Assembly: GCF_030696805.1 (NCBI RefSeq)
Contig: NZ_JAUYRO010000088.1
Location: forward strand, 1 to 64,000
Length of the DNA: 64,000 nt
From: Methyloversatilis sp.
GTDB lineage: Bacteria > Pseudomonadota > Gammaproteobacteria > Burkholderiales > Rhodocyclaceae
Direction: 5' to 3'
How positions within the stretch are numbered: position 1 is the stretch's first letter; every line of letters begins with the position of its first letter. The position numbers were made by a program, and so were the translations under genes. Shown here piece by piece: positions 10,892 to 21,523 of the stretch. The notes under the pieces were generated by a model. That model did not search any database. It had not been told where the DNA came from and was given only the letters and a program-made list of their open reading frames with translations.

Positions 10892-11137
10892 ATGCACATC
10901 ATGTTCAACAATCCGCTGGTTTACGTGGTCGAGTATGCGGGGCTGGAAGCGGTCGAAGTCATCGACAAGCGGGTCGGGCGCGGCGCGCTGATCCGTGACG
11001 ACGCAGCGAAGCGCTTCCGCGAGGAACTGAAGGCGCTGGTCGACCACGAGGTCGATCATGAAGTCGGCGCGGAAGCGTTCGACGCTTTCATGGTGCCGTG
11101 GGAGGCATTGCTGACCCAACCGGCGATCTATCACTGA
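10892..11137 (+). CDS. DUF3567 family protein
   Basis: MHIMFNNPLVYVVEY...VEVIDKRVGRGALIRDDAAKRFREEL. Confidence 0.8.
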   Translation: MHIMFNNPLVYVVEYAGLEAVEVIDKRVGRGALIRDDAAKRFREELKALVDHEVDHEVGAEAFDAFMVPWEALLTQPAIYH

Positions 11138-11187
11138 TTCGGTAAGATGCGTGCTCGTCCAACGAGCACGCAATCACTGACATCCGG

Positions 11188-11733
11188 ATGAACAAGGCCT
11201 TCACGAAGGAAACCGACACCGAGGAAGAAGACCCCGAAGTCGTCACCGCGCTGCCGCCTGGCAGCAAGAACTACATGACGCTCGCCGGCTACGGCCGACT
11301 GCGGGCCGAGCTTGACCAACTGGTGCGCGACGAGCGCCCGCGCATCGTGGAAACAGTCGCCTGGGCCGCCTCGAATGGCGACCGCTCGGAAAACGGCGAC
11401 TATATATATGGCAAGAAGCGCTTGCGCGAAATCGATCGGCGCATCCGTTTCCTGATCAAGCGCCTCGAATCCGCCACCGTTGTCGATCCGCAGGACCAGC
11501 AGAGTGCCGACCAGGTGTTCTTTGGCGCCACCGTGCGCTACGAGGACGAAGATGGCAGCGAACAGATGGTGCAGATCGTCGGTGTCGACGAAGCCAATGC
11601 GTCGGAAGGACGCATTTCATGGATATCGCCGCTCGCCCGCGCCTTGCTCAAGGCGCGTGAAGGCGACACGGTCCGCGTGCAAAGCCCGTCCGGGTTGCGC
11701 GAGATCGAAGTCACCGCGATTTCCTACCGCTAA
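11188..11733 (+). CDS. greB: Transcription elongation factor GreB
   Basis: NYMTLAGYGRLRAELDQL, NGDRSENGDYIYGKKRLREIDRRIRFL. Confidence 0.95.
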   Translation: MNKAFTKETDTEEEDPEVVTALPPGSKNYMTLAGYGRLRAELDQLVRDERPRIVETVAWAASNGDRSENGDYIYGKKRLREIDRRIRFLIKRLESATVVDPQDQQSADQVFFGATVRYEDEDGSEQMVQIVGVDEANASEGRISWISPLARALLKAREGDTVRVQSPSGLREIEVTAISYR

Positions 11734-11803
11734 GCTCCTCCACGAACGTTGCCGCACCGCTCACTTCACAACCGCCCCCCTTTTTCAAACACAGGAAATC
11801 ATC

Positions 11804-12256
11804 ATGCGTCGCTTAATGACTGCCGCACTGCTTGCCTTGATCACCGCACCGGCCATGGCCGAACTCACCGTCAAGGATGCCTGGGTCCGCGCCACCGTGC
11901 CGCAGCAGAAGGCCACCGGCGCCTTCATGCAGATCACCGCGCCGAAAGCCGCCCGACTGGTCGAAGCCAGTTCTCCGGTGGCCGGCGTGACCGAAATCCA
12001 CGAGATGACGATGGACAAGGACATCATGCGCATGCGCGCCATCCCGGGTATCGACCTGCCGGCCGGCAAGGCGGTGGAGCTCAAGCCGGGCGGCTATCAC
12101 GTCATGCTGATGGACCTGAAGGCCCCGATCACCGAAGGGCAGGACGTGCCCGTGACACTGGTCATCGAAGGTGCGGACAAGAAGCGCGAAACCATCGTGA
12201 TCAAGGCGACCGCGCGCGCCCTTGGCGCCAGCGGTGCGATGGATCACAAGCACTGA
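11804..12256 (+). CDS. Copper chaperone PCu(A)C family protein
   Basis: Signal peptide, VKDAWVRATVPQQKATGAFM, EIHEM...M.M and GGYHVMLMDL. Confidence 0.93.
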   Translation: MRRLMTAALLALITAPAMAELTVKDAWVRATVPQQKATGAFMQITAPKAARLVEASSPVAGVTEIHEMTMDKDIMRMRAIPGIDLPAGKAVELKPGGYHVMLMDLKAPITEGQDVPVTLVIEGADKKRETIVIKATARALGASGAMDHKH

Positions 12257-12332
12257 GCGAGGCGTCGCAGATCGCGCGGCGCCCGAGCGAGGCCGGCTAT
12301 AGTCCGGCTTTCCGAACCGGATCGCGCATCGC

Positions 12333-13853
12333 ATGCCCGTCAGCCTGACCGACCCCGCCATCCTGATCGCGCTTCTGGCGGCCGCACTGCTCGGCGGTGT
12401 GCTGAGCGCCATCTGGCTGCGCAGCCGCAACGAGCTGGTGGCCGAACGTGCGCAGGCCGAGCGTGCGGCGCAGCTGCTGATGGCGCAGGAACGGCTGCGC
12501 GCCGCATCGCTCGACATCGATCGCCTGCGCGCCGAACTGAAAGTGAGCGGTGCCGACCGCGCCACGCTCGACCTTCAGCTGCAGCAGGAGAAGGCTGCGC
12601 GCGTGCGTGCCGAAACGCAGGCACAGCGGCTGCCGGCGCTCGAACAGACGCTGGCCGACTCCCGGCTCGCCCACGACAGGGCGCTGGCCGAAGGCGCGGC
12701 GCAACGCCAGGCGCTGGCCGAGGCCGTGGCCGGATTGCGCACCCAGCTCGACGCCGAACGCAGCCAGACGACCCAAAAGCTCGCGCTGCTCGACGCGGCG
12801 CGCGAGCAGATGGCTCTGCAGTTCCAGGAGGTGGCGAACCGCATCCTGGAAGAGAAGAGCCAGCGCTTCACCCAGCAGAACCACGACAATCTCGGGCTGC
12901 TGCTCAATCCGCTGAACGAGAAGATCAAGGCCTTCCAGGATCAGGTGGCACAGACCTACGACCGGGAATCGAAGGAGCGGCTGACGCTGAAGAACGAAAT
13001 CGAGCGGCTCGCGCTGCTCAATACCCGGATCAGCGAAGACGCGGTCAGTCTCACCCAGGCGCTCAAGGGCAGCAACAAGTCGCAGGGCATCTGGGGCGAA
13101 ATGGTGCTGGAAAAGGTGCTTGAATCGTCCGGCCTGCGTCGCGGACACGAATATGTCGCCGAAGAGAGCTATGCCGCCGACGACGGCAACCGGCGCCGAC
13201 CGGACGTGGTCATCCAGCTGCCTGAAGGCCGCCACATGATCATCGACGCCAAGATGTCGCTGCTCGGCTACGAGCGCTATTGCAGTGCCGACAACGACGC
13301 CGCACGCGCCCTGGCGCAGCGCGAGCACGTGCAGTCGATCCGCGCCCACATCAAGGGGCTGTCGGACAAGAACTATCCGATGCTCGACGGACTGAAAGCG
13401 CCCGATTTCGTGCTGATGTTCGTGCCGGTTGAACCGGCGTTCATGCTGGCTGCCACCAGCGACAACACATTGTTCGAGGACGCGTTCTCGCGCAATGTGT
13501 TGCTGGTCAGTCCGAGCACGCTGCTGGCGGTACTGCGCATGGTGGCCAATGTCTGGCGGCAGGAAAGCCAGGGCCGCAACGCCCAGCAGATCGCCGAACA
13601 GGGAGCACGGTTGTACGACAAGTTCGTCGGCTTCGTCGAAGACCTCGAAGAGATCGGCAAGCGCATCGACCAGACGCAGAAGGCCTATCAGGATGCACAC
13701 GGCAAGCTCGCGTCAGGGCGTGGAAACCTGGTGCGGCAGGTCGAGAACCTGCGCCGGCTGGGCGTAAAGCCGGCCCGGCAACTGCGCGCTGGCTTGTTGC
13801 CCGATGAGGTGGCTCTCGAAGAACCGCCGCCGGATCTGGAACATCCGGGCTGA
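12333..13853 (+). CDS. rmuC: DNA recombination protein RmuC
   Basis: N-terminal TM, long coiled coil, SQGIWGEMVLEKVLESSGLRRGHEY, IIDAKMSLLGYERY. Confidence 0.92.
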   Translation: MPVSLTDPAILIALLAAALLGGVLSAIWLRSRNELVAERAQAERAAQLLMAQERLRAASLDIDRLRAELKVSGADRATLDLQLQQEKAARVRAETQAQRLPALEQTLADSRLAHDRALAEGAAQRQALAEAVAGLRTQLDAERSQTTQKLALLDAAREQMALQFQEVANRILEEKSQRFTQQNHDNLGLLLNPLNEKIKAFQDQVAQTYDRESKERLTLKNEIERLALLNTRISEDAVSLTQALKGSNKSQGIWGEMVLEKVLESSGLRRGHEYVAEESYAADDGNRRRPDVVIQLPEGRHMIIDAKMSLLGYERYCSADNDAARALAQREHVQSIRAHIKGLSDKNYPMLDGLKAPDFVLMFVPVEPAFMLAATSDNTLFEDAFSRNVLLVSPSTLLAVLRMVANVWRQESQGRNAQQIAEQGARLYDKFVGFVEDLEEIGKRIDQTQKAYQDAHGKLASGRGNLVRQVENLRRLGVKPARQLRAGLLPDEVALEEPPPDLEHPG

Positions 13854-14053
13854 CGCGCGCGGGCGCCATCCATTATCTGGGCACGCGCGAAACCTGAAGC
13901 GCCATTCGCGGCCAAAGCAGCAGCGGCATGCCTTGAGTGGTTTGTTCGGACAGCGTCCGCAGACCTGCGCGGCCGAGGTCTGCAGCATGGCGGGCAGACC
14001 GCAGGACGCCCCTTCGGCGCGTTCGCCATGCGCGACAGATCAGGAGATCCCCG

Positions 14054-14491
14054 ATGAAGTACCGGATGTTTGCCCTCATCGCCGCGACCGCTGTGCTCGC
14101 TGGTTGCGCCGCCGTCCCGCAGTATCGAACCGACGCCGGTACGCCGCCCGGCGTGGCCGAGGTCAGCCCGGGCAAGGCGGGCGTCTATGTGTTCCGTACC
14201 AGCTACAGCGCTCCGGCGCTGCCGATCGACGTGCTGCTCGATGGTGAGCCGATCGGCTCGACCGTGTCGCAAACCCATCTGTTCAAGGAAATCGAACCTG
14301 GCCGGCACACCCTGGGCTCACGGCTTCAATTCACGTCGAAGCTCGAGTTCGACGCCAAGCCGGGCCAGATCGTGTACGTGCGGCAGGACCTTTGGCTGGG
14401 CTACCTTCAGGTGCACACCCGGCTGCGCAAGGTGCACCCGGACGACGGCGCACGTGCGGTGCGCACCACGAAGCTCGCTGTCTCCCGCTGA
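14054..14491 (+). CDS. DUF2846-like lipoprotein
   Basis: Lipobox LAGCA; KAGVYVFRTSY...LDGEPIGSTVSQTHLFKEIEPGRHTL. Confidence 0.7.
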   Translation: MKYRMFALIAATAVLAGCAAVPQYRTDAGTPPGVAEVSPGKAGVYVFRTSYSAPALPIDVLLDGEPIGSTVSQTHLFKEIEPGRHTLGSRLQFTSKLEFDAKPGQIVYVRQDLWLGYLQVHTRLRKVHPDDGARAVRTTKLAVSR

Positions 14492-14732
14492 GGGGTCGCA
14501 CGGTGTCGGAAGTCGCTGCAGTCTTACAGCGGCTTGCCCGGACGGCATGGACAGGATCCGCGTCGGCGCGCCTCTGAGCTGTCTGTGCGGGCACCCTGGA
14601 GGATTGGGCCGATCGTTCTCCGTCGCGGGTCCTACAGGCTGTGGGCGCCCGACTACAGTGAACCTGTTCGCAAGCACTAGGCTGCAGTCATGGGCATCCA
14701 TTTGATGCCTGCCACCCAGATGGAGGTCCACC

Positions 14733-15029
14733 ATGACTTTAGCCCGTACAGCCCTTGCAATTGCGGTAGCCGCATTTTCCGTGTCGCTCAGCGCTCAGCC
14801 GACGTATCCGAGCAAGCACCAGAAGGAGGTGATGCCGGAGGCGCAGCAATCCGAAAGTCAGAAGAAGTACCAGCCGGAACAGGATCAGGCTCGCAAGTCG
14901 ACGCAGTATCCGAGCGAGCACGCCAATGAAGTGGTGCGCGACCGCGACACCAAGCAGAAGGCGTCCGACCGTGCGGATGAACGCGAACGCCGCCCGGAAG
15001 GCCAGACCACCCCCGAGCCCCGCAACTGA
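14733..15029 (+). CDS. Small secreted hypothetical protein
   Basis: 98 aa, signal peptide, charged repetitive C-terminus. Confidence 0.5.
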   Translation: MTLARTALAIAVAAFSVSLSAQPTYPSKHQKEVMPEAQQSESQKKYQPEQDQARKSTQYPSEHANEVVRDRDTKQKASDRADERERRPEGQTTPEPRN

Positions 15030-15336
15030 CGGTTGAGGGTTCGCGCGGGCCGCCCGCCGCCACCGGCGGTTGGGCGGCCCGTCGCCGTTTACCTTCATAT
15101 CCACGCGGGTTCGGACTACGCCGATTGACGCCGGCGATGCACGTCGTGCAGCAAGTCTTGCCGCAATGCTGGGAACGCCGCCGCGCACGGATCGGCCGGA
15201 CAGGTCTGTGCGGCGCAGTTCTGTGTCGGAGCAGGGCAGCAGCTCGATGAACTGATCGCCCGATGAACATCGACGGACCATCGACGCGGGCCGCATTCTT
15301 GCCACAACAGGCTTTCCCGTTCGACGGAGCAACGAG

Positions 15337-15549
15337 ATGGCCAAGGTAGGCAACAAAAGCTCACGCAAAGTGGAACTCGTGATGCACGAGTTCAAAGAGG
15401 GCAAGCTCAAGAACGGCAGCACCGGCAAGCCGGTGAAGGACCCGAAGCAGGCGGTGGCGATCGGCTCGGCAGAAGCGCGCAAGGCAGACAGAAATCCCGC
15501 AAGCGCACCTGACCCGAGTGGTTCAGTCCCATCGGGCCCTGGAGGGTGA
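15337..15549 (+). CDS. DUF6496-like small protein
   Basis: KVELVMHEFKEGKLKNGSTGKPVKDPKQAVAIGSAEARK. Confidence 0.7.
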   Translation: MAKVGNKSSRKVELVMHEFKEGKLKNGSTGKPVKDPKQAVAIGSAEARKADRNPASAPDPSGSVPSGPGG

Positions 15550-15646
15550 TGACCCGCAGAGCTCTTTCGTCGCGGGCGCCGCTGTGCGTCTTTCCAGTCG
15601 CCTGCGCATCCTGGGCGTACGCGACGCCGCGCACCGAACCGGGTGC

Positions 15647-16171
15647 TCAGGGCCGCGCGCGCCGCTTCCATATCCAGCACACAACGCCCACCACCACCAG
15701 CAGGGTGCCCGCCTTGCGTGCCGCCGCCGCCGGCCGATGGCGCAGTTCCGCGCGGCCGCCCGTCTCGGCATAGATGCGCGGCAGATGGCTGCGCATCAGG
15801 TCGCCAGCCAGACCTTCCACCATGTCGACGCGGTCCGCCGCCAGCAGCATGTGCCAATGGCGCAGATCGTTCTCGCTGTGCTGAGAGGCCTGCCGCCGGA
15901 TCGCGCCGCTCAGTCCCTTGGGCGGCAGGGTGCTGCCGAACAGCGGGGTGATGCCGGGGCGTTCGTTGGAGTGCTGGATTTCGACCAGCACCGCCTGCTG
16001 ACTGGGGGGGTGCGGCTGGAAGTCGAGACGGGGCGGTTGGCGCTCCATCGGCACGGCCGGCCGGCGCGAGCGCGGCAGATCGATGCCCCAGCCGGGGATG
16101 TGCGCAAATCGTGCGCGGTCGAGCGGCCGGTGTTGGTCTGCCATCGGGTGTTCATCCAGGTCGTTGTTCAT
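15647..16171 (-). CDS. Hypothetical protein with C-terminal TM segment
   Basis: 174 aa ORF; GTLLVVVGVVCWIW near the C-terminus. Confidence 0.4.
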   Translation of the reverse strand: MNNDLDEHPMADQHRPLDRARFAHIPGWGIDLPRSRRPAVPMERQPPRLDFQPHPPSQQAVLVEIQHSNERPGITPLFGSTLPPKGLSGAIRRQASQHSENDLRHWHMLLAADRVDMVEGLAGDLMRSHLPRIYAETGGRAELRHRPAAAARKAGTLLVVVGVVCWIWKRRARP

Positions 16172-16186
16172 GACGTCTCCCTCGGG

Positions 16187-16379
16187 CTAGACCGTGACAC
16201 CCGGCGGGATCAGCACCGTCTTGATGCAGCCGTCGAGCTTGTTGGCAAACAGGTAGCAGGCGTCGGACACTTCTTCCAGCGGAATGCGGTGCGTGATGAT
16301 CCGGCGCGGTTCGATGCGGCCCGCCTGGATGTGTTCGATCAGACGCGGCAGCTGGCGCTTGACGCTGGCCTGGCAGAGC
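16187..16379 (-). pseudogene. C-terminal remnant of a zinc-dependent alcohol dehydrogenase
   Basis: Reverse-strand reading QASVKRQLPRLIEHIQAGRIEPRRIITHRIPLEEVSDACYLFANKLDGCIKTVLIPPGVTV* breaks off at ~16380 with no N-terminal part upstream. Confidence 0.8.
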
Positions 16380-16765
16380 TATCGGCTCAAGCACCAACGC
16401 GAGGCCGGCATGGTGCAGATCGGCGCCGCCGCGCCCGGCAAAGGAATGGGTGACGCTCGTTGATCGCGCCCCTGCGTTCTGGCCTTCGGCCCTCACTGCG
16501 GGGCGCGATCCACGAGCATGCAAATGTAATGTGGGTGTATCAGTCTTAAATCGGCAAACAGGTGAAAAGCGTGTCAGTTTTTATCGGCATTGACAGGCCC
16601 GACACAGTGGCCCTGGCGATACTCCTGCTGACAGACCACCACGCATCGGACCGGGGGCAGACCTGAACTATGGGCACACGCCGCCAGGTCACAGCTTGAA
16701 AACGCGCTCCACGAGGCTGGCCCGAGTGGCCAGCCACCGACGCCGAAGGGCGGTTCAGCACGCCA

Positions 16766-17026
16766 TCACTGGCAGTGCCCGCAACAGGATCCGCGCTCCG
16801 GCGCGGCAACTTCGCCGTGCCCCGTCGCAACCGACACGGGCGTGTAGCCAGCATCCCTAATCGCTTCCGCGATGTCGTCCGCGTCCGCCGACACCGGCTC
16901 GACGTGCACGCGTTTCGTGGCCAGGTCGATCCGAACCCCGGCGTCCTTGTCGGTCGCCTTCAGCGCGCGGGTGATGATGCTGACGCAGTGGCCGCAGGTC
17001 ATGTCTTTGACTTCGAAAGCAATCAT
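16766..17026 (-). CDS. copZ: Heavy-metal-associated (CopZ-like) copper chaperone
   Basis: MTCGHC HMA motif, 86 aa, C-terminal CCGHC. Confidence 0.85.
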   Translation of the reverse strand: MIAFEVKDMTCGHCVSIITRALKATDKDAGVRIDLATKRVHVEPVSADADDIAEAIRDAGYTPVSVATGHGEVAAPERGSCCGHCQ

Positions 17027-17081
17027 TTTCTACTCCATCGGGTTGTTGGTGAGTTGACTGTCCGCCCTCCCACTGTTGCAA

Positions 17082-17087
17082 GGTCAA
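17082..17087 (-). promoter_or_regulatory. Candidate MerR/CueR-type -35 for the copZ-like gene, with dyad ACCTTGC-N8-GAGGGCG next to it
   Basis: Reverse strand reads TTGACCTTGCAACAGTGGGAGGGCGGACAGTC. Confidence 0.4.
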
Positions 17088-17134
17088 GCAATCCGGGCAG
17101 AAATCCATGAGGCCTCCAGGCGCAACTGCCGGTG

Positions 17135-17165
17135 TTGACATTGCCATCGTCGGAACCTTGACGAT
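17135..17165 (+). promoter_or_regulatory. Candidate CueR-type copA promoter: TTGACA, 19-bp spacer, GACGAT
   Basis: ttgaca-ttgccatcgtcggaacctt-gacgat; a 19-bp spacer is typical of MerR-family promoters. Confidence 0.4.
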
Positions 17166-17196
17166 GTGCAACTTCGAACAACGCTCCGAGGTATCC

Positions 17197-19650
17197 ATGA
17201 ACGCCAACGCACTGTCCGATATCACGCTGCAGGTCACGGGCATGACCTGTGCATCCTGTGCCATGCGCGTCGAAAAGTCGCTCAAGGCTGTCCCCGGTGT
17301 CAGGCGGGCCCGCATCAACCTGGTGACCGAACAGGCCTCGGTGAGCGCCGGGACTGCAGTGACTGCAGACACTCTGGCCGCCGCTGTGCGCAAGGCGGGC
17401 TACGACGTCGCGACGACCGACATCACGCTGCGGGTCGAAGGCATGACCTGCGCTTCTTGCGCAGGGCGTGTCGAGAAGGCTCTGCTCAGGGTGGCCGGCG
17501 TTTCCGCAGCCACCGTCAATCTGGCGACCGAGAAGGTGAGCATCCATGCGCTGTCTGCGGTGCCGGTCACGGCACTGAAGTCCGCCATCGAGAAGGCCGG
17601 CTATGTCGCGAAGGAGCTCCAGGATGTAAAGCCGCAGTCCGCGCCTCGTCTTCCTGCCTGGTGGCCCGTCGCCGTGGGCGGCGCGTTGACGCTGCCCCTG
17701 GTGATGCCGATGCTGCTGCAGCTCTTTGGCATCGACTGGATGCCGGACGGCTGGCTGCAACTGGCCCTGGCGACCCCGGTGCAATTCTGGCTCGGCTGGC
17801 GCTTCTACCGTGCCGGCTGGAAGGCCGTGCTGGCCAAGACCGGCAACATGGACCTGCTGGTGGCCCTGGGCACCTCGGCGGCTTACGGGCTGTCGGCCTA
17901 CCTGCTGTTCGGGCATGCCGACCATGGCATGCCGCACCTGTACTTCGAGGCCTCCGCGGCGGTGATCACGCTGGTGCTGCTGGGCAAGTGGCTCGAGCAA
18001 CGTGCGAAGCGGCAGACGGCCGACGCCATCCGGGCACTGAATGCGCTGCGCCCAGGCACCGCCCGCGTGCGTCGAGAGGGCGTTGAGGCGGATGTTCCGG
18101 TGGATCAGGTGCAGGTGGGTGACCTCGTGATCGTGCGTCCTGGCGACCGCGTAGCCGTCGATGGCGACATCGTGGAAGGCCGCAGCCATGTCGACGAATC
18201 GCTCATCACGGGCGAGAGCCTGCCGGTGGCCAAGGGGGGCGGCGACAAGGTGACCGGCGGCGCCATCAATGCCGAAGGTGCGCTGACAGTCCGCACGACC
18301 GCCATCGGCGCCGAGACGACGCTGGCCCGAATCATCCGCATGGTCGAGTCGGCGCAGGCCGCGAAGGCGCCCATCCAGCGCATCGTCGACCGCGTGAGTG
18401 CGGTGTTCGTGCCGGTGGTGCTGCTCATTGCGCTGGCAACTTTCGCTGGATGGTTCGGCTTAACGGGGGATTGGGAGCAGGCGCTCATCAACGCGGTGGC
18501 CGTGCTGGTCATCGCCTGCCCCTGTGCGCTCGGGCTGGCCACGCCGACCGCCATCATGGCCGGTACCGGTGTCGCGGCGCGCCACGGCATCCTGATCAGG
18601 GATGCCGAAGCGCTTGAGGTCGCGCACGCTGTCACCGTCGTCGCGTTCGACAAGACCGGCACGCTCACGGAAGGCAAGCCTTCGCTCGCTGCCGTGCGGG
18701 CGGCCGAGGGCTACACCCGGAACGAGGTGCTATGCCTGGCCGCCGCGCTGCAGAAGTCGAGCAGCCATCCATTGGCCGTGGCCGTGATGGACCTGGCGCG
18801 GCACGAGGGCCTGCCGGTGCCCGAGGCGCACACGGCCGAGGCGCTACCGGGGCGTGGGGTCCAGGGTGTCGTGGGTGGCCAGACGCTGACCCTGGGCAGC
18901 ACGCGCCTGCTGCACGAACTGGGTCTTGTGGAAGGCGATTTGCACGCCGAAGCGCATCAGCTGGAGCGGCAGGGCAGGAGCGTGTCCTGGCTGGTCCGGT
19001 CCGATCCGGGCCAGCGTCGTCTGCTGGGCCTGCTGGCCTTCGGCGACACGGTGAAACCAACAGCGGCGGAGGCGGTGTCGCGGCTGCACCAACTTGGCAT
19101 CCGGACCGTCATGCTGACGGGTGACAACCGTGGTGCGGCCGATGCGGTCGCGAAGGAAGTGGGCATCACCGACCTGCGTGCCGGGCTGCTGCCGGGCGAC
19201 AAGGCCGCCATCGTCAAGGAACTGCGCGACGCTGGCGAGGTGGTCGCCTTCGTCGGCGACGGCTTGAACGACGGGCCGGCACTGGCAGCCGCTTCGGTGT
19301 CCTATGCGATGGCGGGCGGCGCCGACGTGGCCACCGAGACCGCCGGCATCACGCTGATGCGCGGTGATCCGCGCCTGGTGGCCGACTCGCTTGATGTATC
19401 CCGCCGCACGTACTCCAAAATCAAGCAGGGCCTTTTCTGGGCCTTCGGCTATAACGTGCTGGGTATTCCGCTGGCGGCGCTGGGTCTGCTGAACCCGATC
19501 ATTGCCGGTGCCGCAATGGCCTTCAGCAGCGTCAGCGTGGTGCTGAACGCGTTGACGCTGCGCAGGTGGCAGGGTGTTGCCGACGGACGCGCGGTGAAGT
19601 CTGCAAACCGGCAGATCCGAAGCGGGGCCGTCAAGGGAGAGCAGCGATGA
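17197..19650 (+). CDS. copA: Copper-translocating P1B-type ATPase with two N-terminal HMA domains
   Basis: Two GMTCASCA motifs, [34 protein letters not shown]. Confidence 0.95.
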   Translation: MNANALSDITLQVTGMTCASCAMRVEKSLKAVPGVRRARINLVTEQASVSAGTAVTADTLAAAVRKAGYDVATTDITLRVEGMTCASCAGRVEKALLRVAGVSAATVNLATEKVSIHALSAVPVTALKSAIEKAGYVAKELQDVKPQSAPRLPAWWPVAVGGALTLPLVMPMLLQLFGIDWMPDGWLQLALATPVQFWLGWRFYRAGWKAVLAKTGNMDLLVALGTSAAYGLSAYLLFGHADHGMPHLYFEASAAVITLVLLGKWLEQRAKRQTADAIRALNALRPGTARVRREGVEADVPVDQVQVGDLVIVRPGDRVAVDGDIVEGRSHVDESLITGESLPVAKGGGDKVTGGAINAEGALTVRTTAIGAETTLARIIRMVESAQAAKAPIQRIVDRVSAVFVPVVLLIALATFAGWFGLTGDWEQALINAVAVLVIACPCALGLATPTAIMAGTGVAARHGILIRDAEALEVAHAVTVVAFDKTGTLTEGKPSLAAVRAAEGYTRNEVLCLAAALQKSSSHPLAVAVMDLARHEGLPVPEAHTAEALPGRGVQGVVGGQTLTLGSTRLLHELGLVEGDLHAEAHQLERQGRSVSWLVRSDPGQRRLLGLLAFGDTVKPTAAEAVSRLHQLGIRTVMLTGDNRGAADAVAKEVGITDLRAGLLPGDKAAIVKELRDAGEVVAFVGDGLNDGPALAAASVSYAMAGGADVATETAGITLMRGDPRLVADSLDVSRRTYSKIKQGLFWAFGYNVLGIPLAALGLLNPIIAGAAMAFSSVSVVLNALTLRRWQGVADGRAVKSANRQIRSGAVKGEQR

Positions 19651-20126
19651 GCATGAACATCGGTGAAGCCGCAAAGGCCTCCGGGGTGTCGACAAAGATG
19701 ATTCGCCACTACGAGAGCGTCGGACTTTTCCCGGAGACGGCGCGAACGGCGTCCGGCTACCGGCAGTACACCGCCAGAGAAGTCAGCACGCTACGCTTTG
19801 TTCGGCAGTCGCGCGACCTGGGCTTCTCAATCGAACAGATTCGCGCGTTGCTCGGCCTGTGGCAGGACCGCAAGCGGCCAAGCCGGACGGTGCGCGCGCT
19901 GGCGCAGGCGCATATCGCGGAACTCGAAGAAAAGTTGAAGGAACTGCACGCGATGAAGGCCACGCTGGAGCATCTCGTTCACTGCTGCCACGGAGACGAT
20001 CGTCCTGACTGCCCCATCATCGAAACACTCGCTCACGAAGGAATCGCACCGGCCGCTGCGGAACATCGCGCGCGCGGAAGGACCGCCGGGCTCCAGCCGG
20101 GCCGGGCGCGACGAAGGGAGGGCTGA
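19647..20126 (+). CDS. cueR: Cu(I)-responsive MerR-family regulator
   Basis: [26 protein letters not shown]-terminal [16 protein letters not shown] overlap with copA stop. Confidence 0.92.
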   Translation: MSMNIGEAAKASGVSTKMIRHYESVGLFPETARTASGYRQYTAREVSTLRFVRQSRDLGFSIEQIRALLGLWQDRKRPSRTVRALAQAHIAELEEKLKELHAMKATLEHLVHCCHGDDRPDCPIIETLAHEGIAPAAAEHRARGRTAGLQPGRARRREG

Positions 20127-20245
20127 CATAAACAGGTGATGAGTGCGGACGGGACGCGCCAGCGCGAGCAGGCCCAGCGCGCTTTGTGGTGCCATCTGCA
20201 TCAGGCGTCGCGTTTCGCCAAGGGGCCTCATTTGACGAGTACACG

Positions 20246-20268
20246 AAAAAGGCCTTCTTTCGAAGGCC
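20246..20268 (-). terminator. Chromosomal terminator that originally followed the tRNA-Asn gene, left outside attL
   Basis: Reverse strand GGCCTTC-GAAA-GAAGGCC-TTTTT. Confidence 0.8.
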
Positions 20269-20289
20269 TTGATTTTCAACGCGGTTCTT

Positions 20290-20338
20290 TGGCTCCCCGA
20301 CCTGGGCTCGAACCAGGGACCTACGGATTAACAGTCCG
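20290..20338. repeat. attL: 49-bp direct repeat, orphan 3' portion of tRNA-Asn
   Basis: Identical to 60342-60390 and next to the integrase gene. Confidence 0.95.
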
Positions 20339-20454
20339 TTGTCGGACTGACCGGAAACCCGCGTCTGGCAAGGGATAGGGCATCGCGGTGTCTAATATTT
20401 CACCGCTGGAACGTGTCCGGAAAGGCGCATCTGGCCGTGGTTCAGGCGGCTCTA

Positions 20455-21522
20455 TTAGACGGCGGCCTTGACCTGATTCGGCTGAACAACGCCGCGCCAG
20501 CGTTGCTTCACGTAGCGCTCGGTTGTTGTGATGGAATCGTGGCCGCACAGCACCTGAATCTTCTCGAGCTGGACGCCTGACTGCCACATGTCGGTTGCGC
20601 CTTTGCCCTTCAGGTCGTAGTACCCGAAGCTGGGCACCTTCGCGGCGGCCTGGCGGCGCTTGAGCATCGCGCACAGGCCGTCGTAGGTGTAGGGCTGGCC
20701 ATCGCGACGATGCAGCAGCGTCATGCCGCGCAGCTTGCCGGCGCCGGCCTTCAGGCGATCGAGGATATCGTCGACTTCCTGTGTCACCTCAATGTCGACC
20801 ACGGCGCCCGTCTTGGCCTGGTCGTTTCGTATCACGCGCACCTCGCGGCCGTCAGGCAGGCGGCGCTTCACGATGTCGCGCTCGGTCCAGGTGATGATGT
20901 CTTCCGGCCGCTGCAGCGTGCGATACACGAGGTGCGCCAGCGCCCACACCATCAGCGGAGCGCTGGCCAGCGCGCGCTGCATTTCGTCGTCCTCGACATA
21001 GCGATCGCGCTTCGTTTCCGTGTTGCGGCGAACACCGATGCAGGGGTTCGTCTTCACGCCGGCGTGGCCCTTACGGATCAGCCACGTGAACATCGACGAC
21101 AAGCAGGCTTTCTCGCGGTTCGCCCGCACGGCGCGCTTCGACTCCAGATTGGTGTCCAGATAGTCGCCGACGTCGTTCGGCCCTACGCCGAGCGGGTACA
21201 TGTCACCGAAGTAATCCTTCAGTTTTTTTGCATTGGCCGTGTAGTCCTCAAGCGTGCGCGGCGCCATGTCACCGACAGCCACTCTCTTCTTGCACCAAAC
21301 AAGAAACTCGTCCAGCCAATAAGCCACCGTCCCGAATCCGTCGTCTTGGTGCTGCCGGATCCGCCGCGCGCGTTCCTTCACCTGTGCGACGTCTGTACCC
21401 AGGTGCTCCCATCGGCCGGACGGGTAGTCAGCTGTCGGGCGATGGAAAAAGTAGAACGCGCCGTGCTTCGCATAGACGCGGTCGGGAAGGTCCAGCGGGT
21501 TGTTCTTGCGGCGTCGGCCCAT
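20455..21522 (-). CDS. int: Phage tyrosine integrase
   Basis: RTLQRPEDI (box I Arg), VLCGHDSITTTERYVK (box III His and Tyr), adjacent to attL. Confidence 0.92.
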   Translation of the reverse strand: MGRRRKNNPLDLPDRVYAKHGAFYFFHRPTADYPSGRWEHLGTDVAQVKERARRIRQHQDDGFGTVAYWLDEFLVWCKKRVAVGDMAPRTLEDYTANAKKLKDYFGDMYPLGVGPNDVGDYLDTNLESKRAVRANREKACLSSMFTWLIRKGHAGVKTNPCIGVRRNTETKRDRYVEDDEMQRALASAPLMVWALAHLVYRTLQRPEDIITWTERDIVKRRLPDGREVRVIRNDQAKTGAVVDIEVTQEVDDILDRLKAGAGKLRGMTLLHRRDGQPYTYDGLCAMLKRRQAAAKVPSFGYYDLKGKGATDMWQSGVQLEKIQVLCGHDSITTTERYVKQRWRGVVQPNQVKAAV

Positions 21523-21523
21523 G

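Noticed and set aside
12297-13700. 467-aa minus-strand ORF
   Set aside because: Antisense to rmuC, which has strong family motifs.
20290-20338. Second tRNA-Asn gene at attL
   Set aside because: Only the 3' portion is present; the 5' half (acceptor, D-arm, anticodon 5' stem) is replaced by phage sequence.
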